Of a stretch of 64,000 nt of DNA, positions 17,357 to 27,274 are shown one piece after another. The translations under genes were made by a program, and so were the position numbers. The stretch lies in NCBI GenBank assembly GCA_002337605.1, contig DDGL01000016.1, positions 220,973 through 284,972 on the forward strand, written 5' to 3'. Numbering within the stretch: the first letter of the stretch is position 1; every line of letters starts with the position of its first letter. This stretch comes from Flavobacteriaceae bacterium UBA1903 (lineage in GTDB: Bacteria; Bacteroidota; Bacteroidia; Flavobacteriales; Flavobacteriaceae). Under the pieces are notes generated by a model. That model was given only the letters and a program-made list of their open reading frames with translations, searched no databases and was not told the origin of the DNA.

Positions 17357-18132
17357 TTCAAATCCCAGGAATTAATGTCTTTAATAGCATGATGCGCTGT
17401 AAGATCAAATTGAACAGGTACCACAGATACAAAGTTGTTGGCAAGTGCCCATTCATCGGTGTCTTCGCCTTTGTCCTCGTTTACAAATTCACCTGTAAGC
17501 CAGTAATAGTCACGTCCCAAAGGGTTGGTGCGCTTATCAAAGTTTTCGATCCAATGCGCGTTTGCTTGTCGACAAACCTTCAAGCCTTTTAGTTCTTTTG
17601 CTGAAGCTTTTGGGAAGTTTACATTTAACACAACTCCTTGTGGCATTTTATTTTGCAGGCATTGTTCGGCAACTTGTTTTACATATTTTTTTACGGGTTC
17701 AAAATCTGCGTCCAGACTGTAATCCAATAATGAAAATCCAATAGATGGAATACCTTGTGTACCGGCTTCTACAGCAGCGCTCATGGTACCACTGTAAATT
17801 ACATTAATAGAAGAATTGCTCCCATGGTTAATACCACTCACGCAAAGATCTGGTTTGCGTTTCAGGATTTCGTTTACAGCTAGTTTTACACAATCGGCTG
17901 GAGTTCCACTACAACTATATTCTTTTTGTGGTTGATCTTTATGGACTTCCACTTTGTCACAATACAAGGTGTTGTTAATGGTGATGGCGTGTCCCATACC
18001 ACTTTGAGGAGAGTCTGGTGCTACCACGTAAACATCGCCCAGAGTATTCATGACTTCAATAAGAGCACGGATTCCAGGAGCTGTGATACCATCGTCATTG
18101 GTGACTAGAATAAGAGGTTTTTTCTTTGCCAT
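17353..18132 (-). CDS. surE: 5'/3'-nucleotidase SurE
   Basis: A 259-residue metal-dependent phosphatase that dephosphorylates nucleoside 5'- and 3'-monophosphates and helps survival in stationary phase. Metal ligands of the family are visible: Asp13 and Asp14 in LVTNDDGITAPG, Ser44 in PQSGMGHAIT, and Asn102 in SGINHGSN. A clear -7 promoter box lies 21 bases upstream, so surE heads the operon with the small membrane protein and lpxB. Confidence 0.95.
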   Translation of the reverse strand: MAKKKPLILVTNDDGITAPGIRALIEVMNTLGDVYVVAPDSPQSGMGHAITINNTLYCDKVEVHKDQPQKEYSCSGTPADCVKLAVNEILKRKPDLCVSGINHGSNSSINVIYSGTMSAAVEAGTQGIPSIGFSLLDYSLDADFEPVKKYVKQVAEQCLQNKMPQGVVLNVNFPKASAKELKGLKVCRQANAHWIENFDKRTNPLGRDYYWLTGEFVNEDKGEDTDEWALANNFVSVVPVQFDLTAHHAIKDINSWDLK

Positions 18133-18152
18133 TTTTAAATATACTAAGATTG

Positions 18153-18182
18153 CAAAAATACAGTTAATAATTAGGAAGACCG
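18153..18182 (-). promoter_or_regulatory. Candidate promoter for the surE-lpxB operon
   Basis: On the minus strand TATTTTTG (18153-18160) is an exact TAnnTTTG match. A TTCG-like -33 element lies 19 bases further upstream. Confidence 0.5.
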
Positions 18183-18303
18183 AAGCACTGTAGCTGAAAA
18201 TCTGAAGCGCTACCGTTTAACAAAAAATTAGTACCCTAAGCCACGCTTGGCACGGTTTTTTCTCTATTTTTAGGGTTCTTAAAAAAATTAGACAATGCAT
18301 TTT

Positions 18304-20469
18304 ATGAAAAAGAATATAAAAATTTTATTTCTTGGAGTTTTAATGGCTGTAACTTCTTGCAGCTTTGCTACCAAAGAATTTAACGACCCCGATAAAGATA
18401 AGGTATTGCTAGACCTTATTACATACGTTTTAGAAAAAGGACATTATAGTCCAGCAGATATGGACGACGCTTTTAGTATCGCTGTATATGACGATTTTAT
18501 CAATGCGATGGATCCTTTGAAGCGTTATTTTCTAGAATCAGATATAAAGGAATTCAGCAAGTACAGAATGTCTATAGATGATCAAATAAAGAGTAAGGAT
18601 CTTTCTTTTTTTAATGCTGTATACGAGCGTTATATGAAACGTAATGAAGAAGGAAAAAAGAGGTATACAGAAGTGTTGGAAATGCCTTTTGATTACAGTA
18701 TAGATGAAAAAATTAATGTAGATTACGATAATTTGGAATATGTGAAGACCGAAAAAGAAATGAAAGACCGCTGGAGACAACAGCTGAAATTTTCTACACT
18801 TTCCAATTACTACGATTTGGTTGAAGAAAAAGAAAATGCTACAAAAGCCAAAAAGGAAGCCGATGAAAAAGGAGAAGCTTATGAACCTTCAGAAAATGCA
18901 AAACTTACAAAGACTGAAATTGAAGAAAAGTCCAGAGCACAAACCAAAACTTCCCTTGACGAGTATTTTGAATTTACAGACGATCTAGAACGTAAAGATT
19001 ATTTCGCCACGTTCTTGACTACCGTGGTAGAGGAGTTTGATCCTCACACCAATTATTTTGCACCACCAGATCGTGATCGTTTCGATTTACGTATGAGTGG
19101 GAAGTTAGAAGGAATTGGAGCACGCCTTCAGAAGAAAAACGACTACATAAAAGTGGTAGACGTAATTAGTGGAGGTCCTGCCTGGAGAGGTGAGCACCTG
19201 GAAGTGGGTGATCTTATCGCTAAAGTACGCCAGGAAGACGAAAAAGAATCTGTGAGTGTGGTAGGTATGCGTGTTGATGATGCCGTTAAACTCATTAAAG
19301 GCCCTAAAGGCAGTAAAGTAACACTTACTATTAAAGGAGTAGACGGTACCTTGCGTGATGAAACAATTACAAGAGACGTAGTAGAGTTGGAAGAAACCTA
19401 TGCAAAATCTACCATTATTGGGAAAACAGACAAAAAGTTTGGTCTCATTAACTTGCCAGCGTTCTATTTTGATATGGAAAATTATAAAGAGCGTAACTCT
19501 GCAAGTGATGTGAAACGAGAAGTTGAACGTCTTAAAGAAGAAGGTGTAGAAGGATTAGTGCTAGACCTGCGAAACAATGGCGGGGGTTCTTTACGAACAG
19601 CTGTGGATATTGCAGGGTTGTTTATTAAAGAGGGACCAGTAGTGCAGGTGTCAAGTAGTAGCGGTAAAGAAGTATATGAAGATAAAGATGATAGTATTTT
19701 ATGGGATGGTCCTTTGGTGATTCTTGTAAACGAATTATCTGCCTCGGCTTCTGAAATTTTAGCAGCAGCTATGCAGGATTATAAACGAGCCATTATTATT
19801 GGTAGTGAACAATCTTATGGGAAAGGAACTGTACAAAATTTAGTAGATCTTAACCAATGGTTACGTAAAAATGATATGGGCGATATGGGAGCACTAAAAG
19901 TGACTACCCAGAAATTCTATCGTGTAAATGGTGGGTCCACACAATTAGAAGGAGTAAAAAGCGATGTAGTCATGCCAGACCGTTTTAGCTATATTGATGT
20001 TGGCGAACGCGATTATGACAATCCGTTGCCTTATGACAAAATTGACCCGGCAAATTATGACTTATGGGATGGTTATGTAGATTTTGATGAAGCCATAGAA
20101 AAGAGTAAAGCAAGAATGGCAAAAAGTGAACAGTTAGCACTTATCGAAGAAAACGCACAATGGATTAAAAAACGGCGTGACGAAATGGATGTTACGCTCA
20201 ATTTTGACGAATACTACGCCGAAATTGAAAAGCGTAAAGCAGAAAGCAAAAAGTTTGAAGCCATTGATGATTATGATAATAAGCTGAATTATACTTCTCT
20301 TCCAAATGAAATTGCTTTAATGAAACAAGACACCACACTACGAGAAAAGCGTAAAAGATGGCACAAAAGTTTAGCTAAAGATATTTATGTAGAAGAAGCG
20401 ATTCACGTATTGGAAGACCTAAGAGGAACTAATATTAAAGCGAAGAAAGTAGCCAATATTAAAAATTAA
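18304..20469 (+). CDS. Carboxy-terminal (tail-specific) processing protease, S41A
   Basis: A 721-residue Prc/Tsp-type protease. The preferred start (18304) gives a lipoprotein signal with lipobox VTSC; an in-frame ATG three codons earlier is also possible. Order: N-terminal helical Tsp domain, PDZ domain (about residues 255-345), S41 catalytic domain with Ser481 in SASASEI and Lys507 in SYGKGTVQ forming the Ser-Lys dyad, then a C-terminal DUF3340-type helical region rich in Lys and Glu. It likely degrades or trims periplasmic proteins, with known substrates in other bacteria being lipoproteins and murein hydrolases. A terminator follows. Confidence 0.92.
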   Translation: MKKNIKILFLGVLMAVTSCSFATKEFNDPDKDKVLLDLITYVLEKGHYSPADMDDAFSIAVYDDFINAMDPLKRYFLESDIKEFSKYRMSIDDQIKSKDLSFFNAVYERYMKRNEEGKKRYTEVLEMPFDYSIDEKINVDYDNLEYVKTEKEMKDRWRQQLKFSTLSNYYDLVEEKENATKAKKEADEKGEAYEPSENAKLTKTEIEEKSRAQTKTSLDEYFEFTDDLERKDYFATFLTTVVEEFDPHTNYFAPPDRDRFDLRMSGKLEGIGARLQKKNDYIKVVDVISGGPAWRGEHLEVGDLIAKVRQEDEKESVSVVGMRVDDAVKLIKGPKGSKVTLTIKGVDGTLRDETITRDVVELEETYAKSTIIGKTDKKFGLINLPAFYFDMENYKERNSASDVKREVERLKEEGVEGLVLDLRNNGGGSLRTAVDIAGLFIKEGPVVQVSSSSGKEVYEDKDDSILWDGPLVILVNELSASASEILAAAMQDYKRAIIIGSEQSYGKGTVQNLVDLNQWLRKNDMGDMGALKVTTQKFYRVNGGSTQLEGVKSDVVMPDRFSYIDVGERDYDNPLPYDKIDPANYDLWDGYVDFDEAIEKSKARMAKSEQLALIEENAQWIKKRRDEMDVTLNFDEYYAEIEKRKAESKKFEAIDDYDNKLNYTSLPNEIALMKQDTTLREKRKRWHKSLAKDIYVEEAIHVLEDLRGTNIKAKKVANIKN

Positions 20470-20526
20470 ATTTTAAGAACTATTTACTCAGTAGCCTTTT
20501 ATTGGGTCGCTGAGCAGAGCCAAAGT

Positions 20527-20564
20527 AAAACCTGTCTAACAATAAAAGTTGGGCAGGTTTTTTT
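20527..20564 (+). terminator. Rho-independent terminator after the tail-specific protease
   Basis: CCTGTCTAAC and GTTGGGCAGG pair with two wobbles around a 7-base loop, flanked by A and T runs. It ends 14 bases before the GTG start of the next gene. Confidence 0.8.
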
Positions 20565-20577
20565 GTAATTTTATCCT

Positions 20578-21684
20578 GTGAAAAATCAGTCTACTTCACT
20601 TACTAAAATTGCACTCCAAAAGTTTAAGAAAAACTTTTGGGGTATGCTTAGTTTGTCCTTTTTAGTGCTATGTTCTTTGGTGGCTATTTTTGCATATGCC
20701 ATTGCTCCTGATGACTCAGAAAACGCAAACCAAATGCATTTGTCTATTCACTCTAAGGCGCCAGGATTTACCGTTCAGCTATTAACGATCCCTTCGGAAA
20801 TAGAAGAACGTAACGGATTTACTTCTTTCTTCTTTGGAAAGAAGACTACTGCTTCTGAAATTCCCATTTCAGCCTATACAACTACACCAAATGGAATTTT
20901 AATCACCGAATATTCCGGAAATGCAACCGATGGACTTCAGAAAGAATACAGAACTGCACTATTTCCGAAGGTGAAATCTGCTGAAAATATTTCAGCAACC
21001 TATGTTTCAGAAAAAAAATTCTTGTTAGGAACCGATAAATACGGTCGTGATCTATTGAGTAGAATGTTAGTAGGGATTCGTATTTCGCTTGCCATTGGTT
21101 TTGTGGCGGTGTTTATCTCCCTTGTTATTGGTGTTACCTTAGGCGCTATTGCTGGTTATTTTGGAGGGAAAGTAGATGCTGCTATTATGTGGCTTATAAA
21201 TGTTACCTGGTCCATCCCAACACTACTTCTTGTTATAGCGATCACTTTAGCCTTAGGAAAAGGATTCTGGCAGGTTTTTATTGCTGTTGGACTTACCATG
21301 TGGGTAGAGGTGGCACGTGTGGTACGAGGGCAGGTAATGGGAGTTAAACAAATGCAATATGTGACTGCAGCACGAGCTTTGGGGTATACAGATTTCAGGA
21401 TAATCTTAAAACATATTTTACCCAATGCCATGGCACCTGTGATTATTATCTCAGCAGCCAATTTTGCCGGAGCGATCCTAATTGAAAGTGGCCTTAGTTT
21501 CTTAGGGATTGGAGCGCAACCACCCATGCCAAGCTGGGGAGGAATTATTAAAGATCATTATAGTTATATTATTTTAGGAAAGCCCTTTTTAGCAATTATT
21601 CCCGGACTGGCCATCATGAGTTTGGTAACAGCATTTATGCTTATTGGGAATGCGCTACGGGATGCGTTGGATGTAAAGACTTAA
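20578..21684 (+). CDS. ABC transporter permease, DppC/OppC family
   Basis: A 368-residue inner-membrane subunit of a peptide-type ABC importer. An N-terminal OppC_N helix (about residues 18-42) is followed by an unusually long periplasmic insertion (about 45-155), then the BPD_transp_1 domain with five helices. The coupling loop reads EVARVVRGQVMGVKQMQYVTAARALG, with the EAA-like motif near 240-265. The start is GTG. The partner DppB-type permease, ATPases and binding protein are not in the window. Confidence 0.88.
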   Translation: MKNQSTSLTKIALQKFKKNFWGMLSLSFLVLCSLVAIFAYAIAPDDSENANQMHLSIHSKAPGFTVQLLTIPSEIEERNGFTSFFFGKKTTASEIPISAYTTTPNGILITEYSGNATDGLQKEYRTALFPKVKSAENISATYVSEKKFLLGTDKYGRDLLSRMLVGIRISLAIGFVAVFISLVIGVTLGAIAGYFGGKVDAAIMWLINVTWSIPTLLLVIAITLALGKGFWQVFIAVGLTMWVEVARVVRGQVMGVKQMQYVTAARALGYTDFRIILKHILPNAMAPVIIISAANFAGAILIESGLSFLGIGAQPPMPSWGGIIKDHYSYIILGKPFLAIIPGLAIMSLVTAFMLIGNALRDALDVKT

Positions 21685-21696
21685 ATTAATTTTTTA

Positions 21697-22500
21697 ATGA
21701 ATCGAAAATACCTGTACCCACTTTTAATCATTGTAGTTACTGTCGCACTCTATTATGGCGAAAAGTACGTAGACACTAAAAATGAAGCTTATCCAGATAC
21801 TTCTGAAACTGATAAAAGCTATTCCGAATTTGACGATCGGTTTTTACCTACTTCAACTACAGGGGTGATCGTTTCGCATCAGTATTACACCTTGTCCTAT
21901 TCTGAAGCCCACGAACAGGCAGAGTGGGTAGCGTATGAACTGAAAAAGAGCCAACTAAAGAATAGTGATTTTAAACGCCCGTATTTTGTGGAAGACAGAA
22001 GTATAGCTTCAGGTTCAGCAGATTGGCGGAACTATAAGAATTCTGGTTACGACAGGGGACATTTACTGCCGGCAGCCGATCGTAAGTTTGATTATGATGC
22101 CTATCACGAAACATTTTTAACCAGTAATATAAGTCCGCAAAACAATGAGTTTAACGGGGGCATCTGGAACAAACTAGAGCAGAAAACGCGCTATTGGGCA
22201 AAAAAATACAATGGTGTATTTGTTATTACCGGAGGTGTCCTGGAAGATGGGCTCCCTACAATTGGCGATGAAAAAGTTTCAGTACCCGCAGCATTTTACA
22301 AAATAGTTTTCGATAAAAGTGAAGGAAAAGCTAAAGTGATCGCTTTTTTAATTCCCAACCAGCCAACCGATAAGTCTTACTACGATTACACCGTTTCGGT
22401 AGACGAAATAGAGGCTAAAACGGGTATTGATTTCTTTTCACAATTTTCTAAAGCGATGCAGGAGCAATTGGAAAGCAGTGTAGATAGAAAGGGATGGTAA
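21697..22500 (+). CDS. DNA/RNA non-specific endonuclease, membrane-anchored
   Basis: A 267-residue beta-beta-alpha metal nuclease. An N-terminal hydrophobic stretch (about residues 5-20) is a signal or anchor, so it works outside the cytoplasm. The active-site motif DRGHLLPAAD (residues 119-128, catalytic His122) and the metal-ligand region TSNISPQNNEFNGGIWNKLE are intact. It would degrade extracellular or periplasmic nucleic acid for nutrients or defence. It starts 12 bases after the permease stop and is probably cotranscribed. Confidence 0.93.
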   Translation: MNRKYLYPLLIIVVTVALYYGEKYVDTKNEAYPDTSETDKSYSEFDDRFLPTSTTGVIVSHQYYTLSYSEAHEQAEWVAYELKKSQLKNSDFKRPYFVEDRSIASGSADWRNYKNSGYDRGHLLPAADRKFDYDAYHETFLTSNISPQNNEFNGGIWNKLEQKTRYWAKKYNGVFVITGGVLEDGLPTIGDEKVSVPAAFYKIVFDKSEGKAKVIAFLIPNQPTDKSYYDYTVSVDEIEAKTGIDFFSQFSKAMQEQLESSVDRKGW

Positions 22501-22612
22501 CCTCGATACAATTTATGTTGAAACTCAATCTTCAAAATAGATAATTTGGCGAGATCCAAACAAAAATTAGTGTTCTTACTCCCAATGTTTTTTAATTTCA
22601 ATTTCAGTTTTA

Positions 22613-23878
22613 CTAGGTATAGTAATAATTCCCGCCATCCAACCTAACAAATATAAAAAGTAAAATAGTAAATCCCCATAATCCGGAGCCCCCGTAGCTA
22701 AAGAAAGGTAAAGGAATCCCAACCGTTGGAAATAATCCGGTTACCATTCCTACGTTTACAAAGAAATGTAAAAAGAGGATAGCTGCCACGCTATAACCGT
22801 AGACACGTGCAAAGGTATTTTTTTGCCGTTCGGACAAATATAAAACACGTATAATAAGGGCAACAAAGAGGAAAACGACCACAATACTTCCTACAAAGCC
22901 CCATTCTTCTCCTACGGTGCTAAAAATATAATCTGTATGTTGCTCCGGGACAAAATTACCTTTGGTTTGTGTGCCTTGTGTCCAGCCTTTTCCAGTCCAG
23001 CCACCACTACCAATGGCAATTTCACTTTGGTTGGTATTATAGCCAATCCCCTTCGAATCTGTTTCTTTGCCCAGTACAATATTAAAACGATCGCGGTGGC
23101 GTTGTTCAAAAAAATTATTAAAAATATAATTTACAGAAAAAGCAAAACCAATACAGGCTAATGCTATGATGCTATATCGTATAAGAGGCGGACGCTTTCG
23201 TTTTCGTTTGAAATTATACATAAAAATAAGCGCACCAATTAATACTATACCAACGGCAACCCACGCGACACCAAATGCCAGGGTGGAAACAAATAGTGCA
23301 GCAGCAAAAAAACCAAGTAATAAATACACAAAATGCAATCCTTCGCGGTATAAAGGAAAAATAAAGGCTGCATATACTAAAGCGCTCCCGGGATCTGGTT
23401 GCGGTATAATAAACAATGCGGGCAATGCAATAATAAGAAAGGTACGTAGCTGGTGTTTAAATTCACGCATATTGGTTTGCATATCGCTCACATATTTTGC
23501 AAGCGCTAATGCTGTAGCTGCTTTTGCAAATTCACTGGGCTGTAAACCAAAGCTGCCAAAGCTATACCAGGAGGTAGCACCATTAATATTTTTTCCAAAA
23601 ACAAATAAGCCCAGTAAAGAAAGTAAGGATACAATGTAAATGACACTGGAAAAACGTTCGTAAAATTTTGCGTCAACCGCAAGTAAAAATATAATAAGCC
23701 CAAGACTAAGGCCAATAAATAACAACTGTCTAATATAAATTTGGCTGAAATCAAAAAATACAGTAGAACTATCATCCAGGGAAGCAGAATAAATATTAAC
23801 CCATCCAATAGCAACCAAGGCAAAAAACAAAAAGATGGTGAGCCAATCAAATTTCAAAAAAACGGTACGCTGGGACAT
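22613..23878 (-). CDS. rodA: Rod shape-determining SEDS glycosyltransferase RodA
   Basis: A 421-residue SEDS protein that polymerises lipid II glycan strands during cell elongation together with PBP2. There are ten or so membrane segments. Family stretches GINGATSW-like (here NINGATSWYSFGSFGLQPSEFAK) and HTDYIFSTVGEEWGFVG, which includes the Glu-rich fourth loop, are present, ending with PLPFFSYGGSG. It is the last gene of mreB-mreC-mreD-mrdA-rodA, 45 bases after mrdA. Confidence 0.95.
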   Translation of the reverse strand: MSQRTVFLKFDWLTIFLFFALVAIGWVNIYSASLDDSSTVFFDFSQIYIRQLLFIGLSLGLIIFLLAVDAKFYERFSSVIYIVSLLSLLGLFVFGKNINGATSWYSFGSFGLQPSEFAKAATALALAKYVSDMQTNMREFKHQLRTFLIIALPALFIIPQPDPGSALVYAAFIFPLYREGLHFVYLLLGFFAAALFVSTLAFGVAWVAVGIVLIGALIFMYNFKRKRKRPPLIRYSIIALACIGFAFSVNYIFNNFFEQRHRDRFNIVLGKETDSKGIGYNTNQSEIAIGSGGWTGKGWTQGTQTKGNFVPEQHTDYIFSTVGEEWGFVGSIVVVFLFVALIIRVLYLSERQKNTFARVYGYSVAAILFLHFFVNVGMVTGLFPTVGIPLPFFSYGGSGLWGFTILLFIFVRLDGGNYYYT

Positions 23879-23923
23879 AGGGGAATTTGACTTGGAATTT
23901 TCTGCTTAACTATTGGATTTGTG

Positions 23924-25834
23924 TTATAATTCTAGTTCTTTTAAAAACTTTCCGCTTATTTTCTTTCCATCATTGATAGGAAATGGCTTGCCAAGAAGTG
24001 GTTTTTCATACTCGTTCATTAGACTGCCTTCGAGAACGTATTTTTCAAGATCGGTTCTGGTTATTTCGCCTTTTATATATTTTTCAATCAGCAAACTGGC
24101 TATTTTTCCTGCATAGCGACTTCCCCAATAGCCATTTTCAACAAAAACGGCAATGGCGATCTTTGGGTTGTCTTTTGGAGCAAAAGCCACAAACGTTGAG
24201 TGGTCCGTAAGTTGTGCTCTTTGCCCGTTAATTTTCGTATAATTTTCGGCGGTACCCGTTTTTCCACATATTTCAATATCGGGAACACGCAAGCTGGCTG
24301 CTGTACCTTTGTTATATACATCAAACATTCCTTGTACTACGGGTTCAAAATGCTGTGGGTCTATGGTAGTATTAATTCGCTTTGTATATTCTTGTGGGAT
24401 GGTGTCTACTCCTTCAATATTTTTAATAATATGCGGCCGGTACCAATACCCCCTATTAGCAATAGCTGCTGTAAAATTTGCCATTTGCATCGGGGTTAAA
24501 TTCACTTCTCCCTGCCCAATGGCGTTAGAAATGGTGGCAGTTGCATACCATTTGTATTTCGGATAATTATACCAACGGTTGTAAAATTCTGAAGTAGGGA
24601 TCAATCCCTTTTTACCACTAGGTAAATCGTATCCCATATAATCTCCCAGCCCAAAGCTTGTAAGGTGTCTTTTCCAGGTGTCAATACCTTCCTGAGGGGT
24701 TGGGTATTTTTCTATAATGCGACGGTATGCGGTACAAAAATAAGCATTGCAGGATTGCGCAATACCATCTACTAGTGCTAAAGGGCTGTAATGGCTATGA
24801 CACCCTAATTTTTGTCCACGTCCGTACACATATCCATGGTTGCAATATACTTTTTCGGTGGTGGTCATCACGCCTTCTTCCATAGCAATAAGTCCCGTAA
24901 GTGTTTTAAATGGGGAGCCGGGAGAATATTCACCTTGTAGTCCTCTGTCAAACAATGGTTTTGCAATAGTGTCGTAATATAACTTGGTGAAGTTTTTTGA
25001 GCGTTCTCGACCTACTAAAAGTCCGGGGTCAAAATTAGGGGCTGTGACTAATGCCAGAATTTCTCCTGTAGAAGGGTCAATAGCAACAATACCACCACGC
25101 TTATTTACAAATAGCTCTTCGCCATATTTCTGAAGTCGTGCATCTATAGTTAATTCAATATCCTTACCACGTTCCGGAATGGTGTCAAAAGCTCCGTTTT
25201 TATAGGAACCGATATCACGATTAAACCTATCTTTTTGAATGTATTTTACTCCTTTTGTGCCGCGCAAAACATCTTCATAAGCTTGTTCTGCACCAGATTT
25301 ACCTATAAGTTCTCCCATGATGTAATCTGGGTTATCCTTAATAATGCGCTCATCAACTTCTCGGATGTATCCTAATACGTTGGCAGAATGATTTACCTGA
25401 TATTCACGAAGGGATCTTTTCTGAATAAAAAACCCTTCAAATTTGTACATTTTTTCTGAAAGAGAAGCGTACTCGGCTTTGGTTAGCTGTGCTATAAAGG
25501 GTTGTGGGATTCTGGGAGAATATACCCAGGCTTTATCCATTTTTTTTCTGAACTCTTCTTTTGAAATTTTAAGCAGTTTGCAAAACTCAAGGGTATCTAA
25601 TGGTTTTACTTCTCGTGGAATTACCATCACATCATATGAAGGCTGATTAGATACTAGTAACTCACCATTGCGGTCATAAATGTACCCTCGCTGGGGGTAG
25701 TCGTACTCAATTTTAATAGCGTTATTTTCAGATAACTTTTCAAACGAAGTATCGTATACCTGTAAATAGAAGAGTCTGCCGGCAAATACAACGCCAGTAA
25801 TCATTACAACAACAAGTAGTAATAGTTTTCTCAT
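23924..25834 (-). CDS. mrdA: Penicillin-binding protein 2 (elongasome transpeptidase)
   Basis: A 636-residue class B PBP that cross-links new murein with RodA. The start at 25834 places the basic residues and anchor helix (3-19) correctly; the frame is open 96 bases further upstream but that would precede a normal anchor with an odd Cys/Ser-rich tail. A PBP dimerisation domain spans about residues 45-215. In the transpeptidase domain the SxxK motif is SPFK (Ser307, Lys310), SxN is SCN and KTG is in CGKTGTAEN. The gene sits between mreD and rodA, the usual arrangement. Confidence 0.95.
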   Translation of the reverse strand: MRKLLLLVVVMITGVVFAGRLFYLQVYDTSFEKLSENNAIKIEYDYPQRGYIYDRNGELLVSNQPSYDVMVIPREVKPLDTLEFCKLLKISKEEFRKKMDKAWVYSPRIPQPFIAQLTKAEYASLSEKMYKFEGFFIQKRSLREYQVNHSANVLGYIREVDERIIKDNPDYIMGELIGKSGAEQAYEDVLRGTKGVKYIQKDRFNRDIGSYKNGAFDTIPERGKDIELTIDARLQKYGEELFVNKRGGIVAIDPSTGEILALVTAPNFDPGLLVGRERSKNFTKLYYDTIAKPLFDRGLQGEYSPGSPFKTLTGLIAMEEGVMTTTEKVYCNHGYVYGRGQKLGCHSHYSPLALVDGIAQSCNAYFCTAYRRIIEKYPTPQEGIDTWKRHLTSFGLGDYMGYDLPSGKKGLIPTSEFYNRWYNYPKYKWYATATISNAIGQGEVNLTPMQMANFTAAIANRGYWYRPHIIKNIEGVDTIPQEYTKRINTTIDPQHFEPVVQGMFDVYNKGTAASLRVPDIEICGKTGTAENYTKINGQRAQLTDHSTFVAFAPKDNPKIAIAVFVENGYWGSRYAGKIASLLIEKYIKGEITRTDLEKYVLEGSLMNEYEKPLLGKPFPINDGKKISGKFLKELEL

Positions 25835-25883
25835 AATATAATAAAAGCTCGAATGTGTCTGTCTGTACGCAGTCGAGGACTTT

Positions 25884-26390
25884 TTAGTTTTTTCTACTGA
25901 AAAGCAAGGTGATACAAAGAAGTAGCACAATGGTAAAGATACTTGAAAATAACGTAGATTTCAGTACCAATAATATATGGCTAATGTTAAAAATTTCCAA
26001 GGAAAAGAGTGCTAAATGATGTAAGACCACCGCTACTGAAACATAGGTGATCCGTGCACCAAAATCTGCTTTGCTCAATTTTATGGTGTTAAATTCGTAA
26101 CTCACTCCAAAAGAGAATTTTAATAGTAGTGGACGTATGTATGCCAGAAAGACACAAGCTGCAGCATGTACCCCGCCAGAATCACTAAAAATATCGACAG
26201 AAAGGCCTAATAAAAAGCCTAAGAAAATAAGCAGGCTTTTGTTCCCCGTAAACGGAAATACCAAAATAAATATGATATATGGATACGGATTCACATAGCC
26301 CAAAAAATTAATGTGGTTAAAGAGTAGAATTTGAACCACAACCAGCACTAAAAACCGTCCAATATTTATCAAGAGGTCACTGTTCTGCAT
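25884..26390 (-). CDS. mreD: Rod shape-determining protein MreD
   Basis: A 168-residue inner-membrane protein with about five hydrophobic segments, the elongasome partner linking MreC to the PBP2-RodA synthase. Sequence conservation of MreD is low, so the call relies on size, hydrophobicity, the motif-like NPYPYIIFILVFPF, and its position. Its start overlaps the mreC end by 14 bases. Confidence 0.88.
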   Translation of the reverse strand: MQNSDLLINIGRFLVLVVVQILLFNHINFLGYVNPYPYIIFILVFPFTGNKSLLIFLGFLLGLSVDIFSDSGGVHAAACVFLAYIRPLLLKFSFGVSYEFNTIKLSKADFGARITYVSVAVVLHHLALFSLEIFNISHILLVLKSTLFSSIFTIVLLLCITLLFSRKN

Positions 26391-27264
26391 TTGCCTGAGG
26401 TGTTTCTTGGTTATTGGATTGTTGTATTTCTAAAACAGAAGCGTCGCCTGGATTTTCAATTTGTTTAATAGCTTCTTTTTCGTTGTTTTCTATAATATAA
26501 ACGTGGTGTAAACTCGTCATGTCATTAAATAATGTAATAGTTACATCGTAATAATCCTGATTGTTTGAGAGTTCAAATTCTTTTATAGTCCCTACTAAAA
26601 TTCCTCTTGGAAAAATAGTAGACTTCCCATCGGTAACAATGGTATCACCTACAACTACAGGGGCTTGTCTTGGAATATCGACTAACTTTGCTTCGTTAGG
26701 ATTTTTGGTTTCTGGATCCCAGACCAGAGATCCAAAGTGGAATGAATTTTTTAGCTTAGCATTAATCTTACTATTCGTATTTAAAATAGATTGTACCGAG
26801 GCATATTTTCTGGAAACCTTATTTATAATACCAACAATCCCTTTAGAAGAAATCACCCCCATGTCTGTTTCAATAGCATCTTCAGCTCGTTTTCGAAGCG
26901 TTAGGTAATTCTTGGTTTTAGCATACGAATTATTAATAACCTTGGCTGGATAATAAGTGTAAGGCGTAGTTAAAACGGTGCTGTCCAGTGTTTCAAAAAT
27001 AATGGTGTCTTGTGTTGAACGCAATAGAGTTCGTAACCTCATGTTTTCGTCTGCCAGCGCATCATTTTGTTCTCTTAGGCTGAAGTAATCAGTTACATTA
27101 CTTTTCCAATTATAAATGGTTCCACTAAAAAAATTGGCAGAGGTTACGTATTTGTTTTTATGGTAGGAGTGACTGTTAACGGTAAGCCCTAACGAAATAA
27201 CGAATAAGAACAGGAACAACAAGAAATTTTTATTCCGTATAAAGAAATAGATAATCTGTTGCAC
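26377..27264 (-). CDS. mreC: Rod shape-determining protein MreC
   Basis: A 295-residue bitopic periplasmic scaffold that activates PBP2. One N-terminal helix (about residues 12-28) is followed by a coiled coil (about 60-85, LREQNDALADENMRLRTLL) and the beta-barrel MreC domain, with VISSKGIVGIINKVS and the TDGKSTIFPRGILVGTI stretch. The last 40 residues are polar and Gln-rich. It overlaps mreD and follows mreB by 10 bases. Confidence 0.93.
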   Translation of the reverse strand: MQQIIYFFIRNKNFLLFLFLFVISLGLTVNSHSYHKNKYVTSANFFSGTIYNWKSNVTDYFSLREQNDALADENMRLRTLLRSTQDTIIFETLDSTVLTTPYTYYPAKVINNSYAKTKNYLTLRKRAEDAIETDMGVISSKGIVGIINKVSRKYASVQSILNTNSKINAKLKNSFHFGSLVWDPETKNPNEAKLVDIPRQAPVVVGDTIVTDGKSTIFPRGILVGTIKEFELSNNQDYYDVTITLFNDMTSLHHVYIIENNEKEAIKQIENPGDASVLEIQQSNNQETPQANAEQ

Positions 27265-27274
27265 ACGCTAGGGT

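Noticed and set aside
18247..18262. TTGGCACG-like -24 element upstream of the tail-specific protease
   Set aside because: The -24 part is excellent, but the -12 position reads TTTC rather than TTGC, lacking the nearly invariant GC. A TAnnTTTA-like box overlaps it, so I do not call a sigma-54 promoter here.
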